Shown piece after piece: positions 1 to 5,508 of a stretch of 8,407 bases of DNA. A model generated the notes under the pieces. It was not told the origin of the DNA. It made no database searches and worked only from the letters and a program-made list of their open reading frames with translations. A program made the translations under genes and the position numbers. The stretch lies in the NCBI GenBank assembly GCA_021790035.1, contig JAJYIO010000083.1:1-8407 (forward strand), given 5' to 3'. How positions within the stretch are numbered: the stretch's first letter is position 1; each line of letters opens with the position of its first letter. This DNA is from a bacterium (GTDB taxonomy: Bacteria; Cyanobacteriota; Sericytochromatia; S15B-MN24; VGJW01).

Positions 1-1
1 C

Positions 2-808
2 CGGCGCCTGAAGGTCGACGGCGTCGAGCACGTGGCCCTGACCCGCCGTGAGGTCGATCTTCTGGGGGAGAACGTGGTCGCCGATCTGGCGTCCTTCTTG
101 CAACCGCAGGACGCGGTGGTCGTGGTGTCCGCGATCGCCCCGGTCAAGGCGCCGGCCCAGCTAGTTGCGAATCTCCAGATGGCCGAGGCGGTCGGGGAGG
201 TGCTGGCGGCCGTGCCCGTGGGCCATTGCGTCTACATCAGCTCGGATGCCGTGTACGCGGACAGCGCCGATCCGATCACGGAATCGACGGCCTGCGAGCC
301 GACGACGCTGCACGGGATGATGCATGCCGCCCGGGAGCTGATGCTCAAGACGGCCGTCAAGAGTCCCATGGCGATCCTGAGGCCCAGCTTGCTCTACGGC
401 GCGGACGATCCCCACAACGGCTACGGCCCCAACCGGTTCCGGCGCATGGCCCAGAAGGGCGAAGCCATCGCTCTGTTCGGCCAGGGCGAGGAGAAGCGCG
501 ACCACGTGTTCGTCGACGACGTGGCCCGTCTCGTGGCGCTGGCGCTCGCCCATCGCAGTCGCGGCGTGCTCAACGTGGCGACGGGAGTGTCGACGTCGTT
601 TTGCGAGGTCGCCGAGAAGGTCTGCGCCTCGGTGGGTCGCTCGGTGCCCATCGCGGGCTCGCCGAGGCAGAATCCCATCACGCACCGGTTCTTCGATATC
701 GTGGCTTGCCACAGGGCGTTTCCGGCCTTCCGCTATACGCCGCTCGATGAGGGCCTCGCGATCTCGGCGCAGGCGGCCAGCGTCACGGAGGCCGCATGGC
801 AGAGGTGA
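2..808 (+). CDS. SDR-fold NAD-dependent epimerase/dehydratase-like protein, 5' partial
   Basis: The reading frame is open to the left edge, so the N-terminus with the expected GxxGxxG dinucleotide-binding loop lies outside the window. A GTG at 32 is only an internal codon. The visible part resembles extended SDR nucleotide-sugar enzymes (RmlD/GalE type): a strand ending in SSDAVY near 238-255, then ILRPSLLYG near 373-399, a DHVFVDDVARLV segment near 500-535, and a C-terminal R-x-FD...AFP-x-F...L-x-EGL pattern typical of the family. Oddly, the catalytic YxxxK position reads H-G-M-M-H (codons 311-325), so both the Tyr and the Lys appear replaced by His. Either the subfamily uses different chemistry or the protein is not a normal oxidoreductase. 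The 3' end overlaps the methyltransferase gene by 13 nt, which suggests one transcript. The family call is firm; reaction and substrate are unknown. Confidence 0.85.
   Translation, partial: RRLKVDGVEHVALTRREVDLLGENVVADLASFLQPQDAVVVVSAIAPVKAPAQLVANLQMAEAVGEVLAAVPVGHCVYISSDAVYADSADPITESTACEPTTLHGMMHAARELMLKTAVKSPMAILRPSLLYGADDPHNGYGPNRFRRMAQKGEAIALFGQGEEKRDHVFVDDVARLVALALAHRSRGVLNVATGVSTSFCEVAEKVCASVGRSVPIAGSPRQNPITHRFFDIVACHRAFPAFRYTPLDEGLAISAQAASVTEAAWQR
787..791 (+). promoter_or_regulatory. Shine-Dalgarno for the methyltransferase gene
   Basis: GGAGG ends 4 nt before the ATG at 796. It lies inside the 3' end of the upstream SDR gene. It supports 796 as the start and fits coupled translation of the two overlapping genes. 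Confidence 0.6.
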
Positions 809-1449
809 ACCTGCTGGCGGCGCTTCCGAAGACGGAGCGTAACGTCCAGGCGCGGGCCCAGGCCAAGTCTCCCGAGGTCGTTGCCATCTCGCGCCGGTAC
901 GGCCAAGAGTACTTCGACGGGGAGCGGGAGTATGGCTACGGAGGCTACCGCTACGACGGGCGCTGGGTTCCCGTGGCCCGGGACATCGTCCAGCATTTCG
1001 ACCTCCAGCCGGGCGATCGCGTCCTCGATGTCGGCTGCGCCAAGGGATTCCTGGTCAAGGATCTGATGCAGGTCTGTCCCGGGCTCGAGGCGTTCGGCCT
1101 CGACATCTCCGAATACGCCCTGGCCCACTGCGAGCCGGAGGTTGTCGGCCGGATCCACCTCGGAAGCGCGGTCAAGCTGCCGTTCCCGGATGCCAGCTTC
1201 AAGGTTGCGATATCCCTCAACACCCTGCACAACCTCGAGCGTCCTGACCTCATCGCAGCGCTGCGAGAGATCGAGCGCGTGGCGCCGGGCCGGGGATTCG
1301 TGCAGGTGGACTCCTACCGGACTCCAGAGGAGCGCGAGACGTTCCTCCAGTGGGTCATCACGGCAAGGTACCATGACTACCCGCAAGGCTGGCTCGAGGT
1401 CTTCGCCGAAGCCGGTTATCGGGGCGATCACTACTGGACGTTGGTCTGA
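796..1449 (+). CDS. Class I SAM-dependent methyltransferase
   Basis: A 217-residue protein with a seven-stranded methyltransferase core. Motif I, VLDVGCAKGF, is at residues 76-85 and forms the SAM-binding glycine-rich loop. GLDISEYAL at 101-109 carries the acidic residue (Asp103) at the end of strand 2 that normally binds the SAM ribose. The post-I region LPFPDASFKVAIS (128-140) with LNTLHNLERP following is typical of the Methyltransf_11 type. The tail, with a W-L-x-x-F-x-x-AGY-x-GD-x-YW pattern, resembles small methyltransferases found in polysaccharide loci. No signal peptide or membrane segment is seen, so it should be cytosolic. The ATG at 796 has GGAGG 4 nt upstream. Its stop overlaps the next start by 1 nt (TGATG). 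The likely role is O-, N- or C-methylation of a sugar intermediate; the acceptor cannot be read from sequence. Confidence 0.88.
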   Translation: MAEVNLLAALPKTERNVQARAQAKSPEVVAISRRYGQEYFDGEREYGYGGYRYDGRWVPVARDIVQHFDLQPGDRVLDVGCAKGFLVKDLMQVCPGLEAFGLDISEYALAHCEPEVVGRIHLGSAVKLPFPDASFKVAISLNTLHNLERPDLIAALREIERVAPGRGFVQVDSYRTPEERETFLQWVITARYHDYPQGWLEVFAEAGYRGDHYWTLV

Positions 1450-2444
1450 TGAAGCAAAAAACTTACGCCATTCTGGGTGCAGGTGGTTCGTTCGGCATCC
1501 ATACCGCGCTTTACCTGCTCGATCACGCGGACCCCGAGAAGGTGATCGGCGTAGGTCGCAACCCGTTGCGGCCAGAGCCTTTCACGCTGGGCATCCAGCG
1601 CCGCGAGCGGTACGAGTACCACGCGTTCCACGTCACGTACGAGCTCGACAGCCTGATGGAGCTCCTGGATCGCGAGCGGCCGCAGGTCATCGTCAACTAT
1701 GCCGCCCAGGGCGAGGGCGCGGCCTCGTGGAAGAAGTCCTGGCGGTTCTACGAGACCAACTCGATGGCGCTCGCGCGTCTGACCGAGGAGCTGCAGGCTC
1801 GCGACTATCTCGAGCGGTTCATCCAGATCGGCACCTCCGAGCTGTACGGATCGGTCGATGGCCCAGCTCGCGAAGATGCGCCGCTCAAGCCAACGAGCCC
1901 GTATGCGGCATCCAAGGCGGCCTTCGATATGCACCTCCTGGCGGTTTCGAACGTGCTCAAGTTCCCGATGAACATCATCCGGCCATCGAACGCCTACTGC
2001 CCGGGCCAGCTCCTCCACCGGGTGATCCCCAAGGCCGTCGTCAGCGGGTTGACGGGCCGCAGGCTGCCGCTGCATGGCGGCGGCCTGGCACAGAAGTCGT
2101 ACATCCACGCACGTGACCTGGCGCGGGCGATCCACCTGGTCGCGGAGCGCGCTCCGCTGGGCAAGGTTTATAACGCCGGTCCCAAGGATTCGACCTCGAT
2201 TCGCCATGTCGTCGAACTCACGGCGGAGGCTCTGGGCTTGCCCTTCGAAGAGCTGTGCGAGGTGTCGGACGATCGTGTCGGCCAGGACGGCCGCTACTGG
2301 CTGGATTCGAGCGCCATCAAGAACGACGTCGGCTGGGAGCCGGAGATCGACTGGCAAGAAGGGCTCTTTGAGATGGTGGATTGGGGCCGAAAGTATCTCG
2401 ACCAGCTCCGTGACTGGCCCATGAATTACGTCTTGAGGGCCTGA
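1449..2444 (+). CDS. RmlB/GMD-like NDP-sugar 4,6-dehydratase (extended SDR)
   Basis: A complete 331-residue extended SDR, close to the usual 320-360 of nucleotide-sugar dehydratases and epimerases. The NAD(P)-binding loop G-x-x-G-x-x-G is at Gly10/Gly13/Gly16. The catalytic YxxxK is intact (Tyr152, Lys156 in SPYAASK). TSELYG (129-134) is the Thr/acidic/Glu signature seen in GDP-mannose 4,6-dehydratases, where RmlB has TDEVYG. The segment RYWLDSSAIKNDVGWEP (282-298) matches the C-terminal sugar-binding region of dTDP-glucose 4,6-dehydratases. Members convert an NDP-hexose to the 4-keto-6-deoxy form in the cytosol, the entry point to most deoxy- and aminodeoxy-sugars. Here it would supply the keto sugar for the transketolase-like and aminotransferase genes downstream. 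The ATG sits on the upstream stop (TGATG). Nucleotide and sugar are not determinable, and a 4-epimerase remains possible. Confidence 0.85.
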   Translation: MKQKTYAILGAGGSFGIHTALYLLDHADPEKVIGVGRNPLRPEPFTLGIQRRERYEYHAFHVTYELDSLMELLDRERPQVIVNYAAQGEGAASWKKSWRFYETNSMALARLTEELQARDYLERFIQIGTSELYGSVDGPAREDAPLKPTSPYAASKAAFDMHLLAVSNVLKFPMNIIRPSNAYCPGQLLHRVIPKAVVSGLTGRRLPLHGGGLAQKSYIHARDLARAIHLVAERAPLGKVYNAGPKDSTSIRHVVELTAEALGLPFEELCEVSDDRVGQDGRYWLDSSAIKNDVGWEPEIDWQEGLFEMVDWGRKYLDQLRDWPMNYVLRA

Positions 2445-2445
2445 C

Positions 2446-2568
2446 GTGAAACTTCGATCCTCCCTCGAACTCTCTCCGGCTGCGGGCAAGCCGCTGCGTA
2501 GCTCGGCTCTTCCGGTGGCGAGTTTCTACCATGAAGGATGCCGTCCGCGAGGCGGCCGGAGGCGCTGA
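2446..2568 (+). CDS. Possible 40-residue small ORF in the intergenic gap
   Basis: A GTG-started frame begins 1 nt after the dehydratase stop and ends (TGA 2566-2568) 1 nt before the favoured ATG of the transketolase N-subunit. It almost exactly fills the largest gap in the operon. A GAGG at 2435-2438 lies 7 nt upstream of the GTG. The peptide begins MKLRSSLELS and ends in an Arg-rich tail (RPRGGRRR); I recognise no domain. Against it, G/C at third positions is only about 25 of 40 codons, lower than the neighbouring genes appear, and there is no signal peptide or membrane segment. It could be a leader peptide that couples translation across the gap, a remnant of a lost gene, or chance. Treat as speculative. 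Confidence 0.25.
   Translation: MKLRSSLELSPAAGKPLRSSALPVASFYHEGCRPRGGRRR
2558..2562 (+). promoter_or_regulatory. Shine-Dalgarno that decides the transketolase N-subunit start
   Basis: GGAGG lies 7 nt before the ATG at 2570, an ideal distance. The in-frame ATG at 2531, 13 codons earlier, has no comparable site. The 13 extra residues it would add are not expected from the family. This favours 2570. Confidence 0.6.
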
Positions 2569-2569
2569 C

Positions 2570-3367
2570 ATGACATTCGATGTGGCGGCCTCGCGCCGCA
2601 GGTGTCTCGCATACCGGCGCAGGATTCTCGACATCTCGCAGCAGGCGCCCGCCGTGCATGCGGCTCCGGCCTTCTCGTGCGTGGAGATGGTCGACGTCGT
2701 GTACCGCGGGCTCCTGCGAGCGGACCGGGACATCTTCTTGATGTCCAAGGGCCACGGGTGTCTGGCGCAGTACGTCGTCCTGCAGGATCTGGCGGTTCTC
2801 GACGAGCACGACGTCGAGCTGTATTGCAAGCCCGGCGGCCACCTCGGCGCTCACCCTGACTACGGCGTTCCCGGCATCGCCGCCTCGACGGGTTCGCTGG
2901 GCCACGGGCTGGGCATGGGAGTCGGGATGGCTTACGCCGAGCGCATCAAGCGCGAGGACCGTCGGATCTACGTGCTGATCTCCGACGGCGAGCTGCAAGA
3001 GGGCTCGACCTGGGAGGCGCTGATGATGGCGGCCAATCTGAAGCTCGACAACCTGGTCGCCCTGGTCGATCTCAACGACTTCTCCTCGCTCGAGCGCATG
3101 AGCGAGGGCCATCCGGCGTTCTATCCGCTGGTCGACAAGCTCGCGGCGTTTGGGTGGGAGGTTCGCCAGGTTAACGGCCACGACGCCGAGGCGGTCCACG
3201 AGGCTATCGCTGGCCGGAAGGGGGACAGGCCCTTCATCCTGGTCGGCCAGACGATCAAGGGCAAGGGGGTCGCGTACATGGAGAATGTCCCCATCTGGCA
3301 CTATCGGTCGCCCAACCCGGAGGAGCTGGCGGTCGCGCTGGCCGGGATTTGCGAGGTGTCGTCGTGA
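2570..3367 (+). CDS. Transketolase-like protein, N-terminal (thiamine diphosphate-binding) subunit
   Basis: A 265-residue stand-alone N-terminal half of a transketolase. SKGHG at 59-63 and GGHLGAHPD at 89-97 match the family. STGSLGHGLGMGVGMA (106-121) is the conserved pyrophosphate-contacting stretch. The Mg/thiamine diphosphate motif is present as SDGELQEG (138-145), followed by WEAL, LDNL and ending VDLND (166-170); the usual GDG is SDG here. His30 sits where the GHPGG histidine normally lies. The C-terminal WHYRSPNP (243-250) replaces the WHGKAP-like end. The partner half follows with a 4-nt GTGA overlap, so the two should form one heteromeric enzyme. Transketolases transfer a two-carbon ketol unit between sugars. 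In this sugar-tailoring operon a role in a branched or chain-altered sugar is more likely than central metabolism, but this is inference. The start at 2570 is favoured over 2531 because of its GGAGG. Confidence 0.88.
   Translation: MTFDVAASRRRCLAYRRRILDISQQAPAVHAAPAFSCVEMVDVVYRGLLRADRDIFLMSKGHGCLAQYVVLQDLAVLDEHDVELYCKPGGHLGAHPDYGVPGIAASTGSLGHGLGMGVGMAYAERIKREDRRIYVLISDGELQEGSTWEALMMAANLKLDNLVALVDLNDFSSLERMSEGHPAFYPLVDKLAAFGWEVRQVNGHDAEAVHEAIAGRKGDRPFILVGQTIKGKGVAYMENVPIWHYRSPNPEELAVALAGICEVSS
3353..3357 (+). promoter_or_regulatory. Shine-Dalgarno for the transketolase C-subunit
   Basis: GAGGT lies 6 nt before the GTG at 3364, which overlaps the upstream TGA as GTGA. It favours this GTG over the in-frame TTG at 3349. 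Confidence 0.55.
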
Positions 3368-4302
3368 GAAACGCCTTCGCATCCACCCTGTACGAGGCCG
3401 GAAAGCTCGACAGCCGCATCGTGGTCGTCGTGGCCGACATCTCCCCGGCTGGAGCCATGCAGAAGTTCCGCGAGGAGTTCCCGAGCCGCTTCATCAATAC
3501 CGGCGTTTCCGAGCAGATCATGATCGGGATGTGCGCGGGAATGGCCTTGCGAGGTCTGCGGCCTTTTGCTTACACGATCGCGACGTTTGCGCTCTATCGG
3601 CCCTTCGAATTCGTGCGAGATGACCTGGCCTACCAGAACCTGCCGGTGACCGTCGTGGGCATCGGCGGCGGGATCCAGTACTCGCTGCTGGGCGGGACCC
3701 ACCACGCCCAGGAGGACATCGCGGTGGCCTCGGCGATCCCCAACATGGCGGTGATCGCGCCTTGCGATCCGGCCGAGGCCCATGAGGCGACGCTCTGGTG
3801 CGCCGGCCAGGAGCGGGGGCCGGTCTACCTGCGCCTGGGCAAGGCGGGCGAGCCGGACCTGACGGGAACGGCCGTCGATCCCTTCGTCTTCGGCAAGCTG
3901 CGCTACCTCACCCGCGGCCGCGACGTGGCCATCATGGCCTACGGCCCGATCTTGAAGACTGCCGAAGTGCTGGCGCGCCGCTTCGAGGCCGACGGTCAGA
4001 GCGTTTCGCTCATATCGGCGCATACGATCAAGCCGCTCGACGTCGAAGGAGTGGCCGAGGTCCTGCACGCCCACCGCCGGGTCGTCGTCATCGAAGAGAC
4101 GGCTCCGACGGGCGGCCTGGGTCCTCGCGCGAAGGAGATCGCCTGGGATACCAAGGCGCCGTGCGAGCTTCAGACCTTCTCGTTGCAGGATGCCTTCAAG
4201 CACACATACGGCACCCACGGTCAGGTCCTCGCCGACCACGGCCTGGATCCCGAGGCGATCTCCCGGAAGCTGGGCCTGTCGTGCGAAGCCATCACCGCCT
4301 AG
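3364..4302 (+). CDS. Transketolase-like protein, C-terminal (pyrimidine-binding) subunit
   Basis: A 312-residue protein combining the transketolase pyrimidine-binding domain (about 1-165) and the C-terminal transketolase domain (about 180-300). VVVADISPAG (21-30) opens the domain. NTGVSEQ (45-51) contains Glu50, matching the glutamate that activates the thiamine aminopyrimidine. ATFALYRPFEFVRDD (73-87) and GGTHHAQEDIA (110-120) are diagnostic. VYLRLGK (154-160) closes the first domain. The C-terminal part has the SAHTIKPLD (218-226) and VVIEETAPTGGLG (241-253) patterns seen in this family. It should pair with the preceding N-subunit: their genes overlap by 4 nt and each half alone lacks part of the active site. 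Split pairs of this type are known in bacteria and archaea and recur in secondary-metabolite and glycan clusters. The GTG start at 3364 is supported by GAGGT; TTG at 3349 would add 5 residues. Substrates are unknown. Confidence 0.88.
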   Translation: MRNAFASTLYEAGKLDSRIVVVVADISPAGAMQKFREEFPSRFINTGVSEQIMIGMCAGMALRGLRPFAYTIATFALYRPFEFVRDDLAYQNLPVTVVGIGGGIQYSLLGGTHHAQEDIAVASAIPNMAVIAPCDPAEAHEATLWCAGQERGPVYLRLGKAGEPDLTGTAVDPFVFGKLRYLTRGRDVAIMAYGPILKTAEVLARRFEADGQSVSLISAHTIKPLDVEGVAEVLHAHRRVVVIEETAPTGGLGPRAKEIAWDTKAPCELQTFSLQDAFKHTYGTHGQVLADHGLDPEAISRKLGLSCEAITA

Positions 4303-4328
4303 CCATCCACGGCGCCGAACCCCTCCGC

Positions 4329-4334
4329 AAGGAG
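4329..4334 (+). promoter_or_regulatory. Shine-Dalgarno for the aminotransferase gene
   Basis: AAGGAG in the 35-nt gap after the transketolase C-subunit. It is only 3 nt from the ATG at 4338, which is short, and 21 nt from the in-frame ATG at 4356, which is too far. The start at 4338 is therefore preferred but not certain. Confidence 0.5.
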
Positions 4335-4337
4335 CCC

Positions 4338-5489
4338 ATGCCCCCGCGCCTGGCCATGGGCGATGGCGAGATCCGTATGATCCACGAGGCCATCGCGTTC
4401 TACCGGGATCAGGAGCTCGATCCCGGCTACCAGGGGCACTTCGAGTCGCTGTACACCGACGCCTTCGTCACCATGATGGGCGGCGGTTTCGCCGATGCCG
4501 TGGCCACCGGCACCGCGGCGCTGTTCGTCGCGATCGCGGCCCTGGGGCTCCCGGAGGGGAGCGAGGTGCTGGTATCGCCCATAACCGACCCGGGAACGCT
4601 CGGGGCGATGATCCTGAACCGCCTCAAGCCGAAGCTGGTGGACAGCAAGCCCGGGTCCTTCAACGTCGGTCTCGAGCAGTTCCTCGAGCGGGTGACACCA
4701 AAGACCCGGGGGGCGATTCTGGTGCACTCGATCGGGCAGGCTTGCGACATCGCGGCGATCGTCCGCGAGGCCCATGCCCGTGGTATCAAGGTCCTCGAGG
4801 ATTGCAGTCAGTCCCACGGCGCCAAGGTCGATGGCCAGCCCGTCGGGACTTTCGGAGATATCGCAGCTTTTTCGACGATGTACCGCAAGGCGCACATGAC
4901 CGGCGCTTCGGGCGGCGTCGTGTACTCGCGGGACCGGGATCTGCTCCGGCTCGCTTGCGCGCATGCCGATCGCGGCAAACCCAGGTGGATAGAGGGCTTT
5001 GACGATCGCAACCCGAACCTCTTCCTGTTCCCGGCCCTCAACTTCCACACCGACGAGATCTCCTGCGCTGTCGGCCTGGCGTCGCTCCGGCGCCTGGAAG
5101 AGACGATCGCCGCCCGGCTGGCCTTCGTGGCCGATCTGACCGCCCGACTGGAGCGCGAAGCCCGGATATGCCGGCCCTACGGCTACACCCCGGGAGATTC
5201 GCCGTTCGTCTATCCGATCGTCGTCGACCCCGAACGCCTCTCCTGCTCGGTTGAGGACTTTGGCAAGGCCGTGCGCGCCGAGGGCATCGGCCTCAATCCC
5301 CGGTACGAGTACCTGGTCGCCGACTGGCCGTGGCTCAAGCCTTATCTTGCCGATGCCTCCGATACGCCCAACGCCAGGGCCATCCGGGACCGCTCATTTT
5401 GTCTCTACCTGAACGAGCGCTACGGGGAGCGGGAGTCAGCGGACGTTTCGGCAGCCATCGCGCTGGCTGAGAGTTTCTACGGGCGCTAA
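4338..5489 (+). CDS. DegT/DnrJ/EryC1/StrS-family PLP-dependent sugar aminotransferase
   Basis: A 383-residue protein of normal length for sugar aminotransferases, which transfer an amino group (usually from Glu or Gln) to a keto nucleotide-sugar using pyridoxal phosphate. ATGTAALFVAI (56-66) matches the SGTAAL phosphate-contacting segment. LEDCSQSHGA (153-162) holds the conserved Asp155 that pairs with the PLP ring nitrogen. GDIAAFSTMYRKAHMTGASGG (173-193) carries Lys184 at the Schiff-base lysine position. NFHTDEISCAVGLASL (235-250) corresponds to the family's N-Y/F-R-M-x-E-x-x-A-A-x-G-x-x-Q-L block. The lysine segment is unusual: the common PTKN reads YRKA here, and the following E/D-G-G reads S-G-G, so this is a divergent branch. 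No membrane segments are seen. The open frame extends far upstream into the previous gene but without family sequence. Position and stereochemistry of amination are unknown. Confidence 0.88.
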   Translation: MPPRLAMGDGEIRMIHEAIAFYRDQELDPGYQGHFESLYTDAFVTMMGGGFADAVATGTAALFVAIAALGLPEGSEVLVSPITDPGTLGAMILNRLKPKLVDSKPGSFNVGLEQFLERVTPKTRGAILVHSIGQACDIAAIVREAHARGIKVLEDCSQSHGAKVDGQPVGTFGDIAAFSTMYRKAHMTGASGGVVYSRDRDLLRLACAHADRGKPRWIEGFDDRNPNLFLFPALNFHTDEISCAVGLASLRRLEETIAARLAFVADLTARLEREARICRPYGYTPGDSPFVYPIVVDPERLSCSVEDFGKAVRAEGIGLNPRYEYLVADWPWLKPYLADASDTPNARAIRDRSFCLYLNERYGERESADVSAAIALAESFYGR

Positions 5490-5508
5490 GTTGTCCAGCG
5501 GCGGCCGG

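Noticed and set aside
32..34. GTG as the true start of the first gene
   Set aside because: The frame is open to the window edge and the NAD-binding N-terminal strand and loop are missing, so the real start is outside the window.
1142..2116. 324-codon + strand frame spanning the methyltransferase/dehydratase junction
   Set aside because: It is out of frame with both genes and is Arg/Ser-rich with no motif; a frame-shifted shadow.
1431..2489. 352-codon minus-strand frame opposite the dehydratase
   Set aside because: It mirrors the real gene and has an antisense-like composition; the + strand frame has intact GxxGxxG and YxxxK motifs.
2477..2493. Possible hairpin CGGCT / AGCCG with a 7-nt loop in the gap before the transketolase N-subunit
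   Set aside because: The stem is only 5 bp and no T-run follows, so it is not a credible terminator; such short stems are common in GC-rich DNA.
2531..2569. Earlier ATG start for the transketolase N-subunit
   Set aside because: It lacks a good Shine-Dalgarno, and the ATG at 2570 has GGAGG at 7 nt; kept only as an alternative.
3301..4239. 312-codon minus-strand frame opposite the transketolase C-subunit
   Set aside because: It is fully antisense to a gene with diagnostic transketolase motifs, and no domain is recognisable in it.
3798..4337. Upstream extension of the aminotransferase frame into the transketolase C-subunit gene
   Set aside because: The extension overlaps a confident gene in another frame, is low-complexity Arg/Gly-rich, and the aminotransferase family length is met from 4338.
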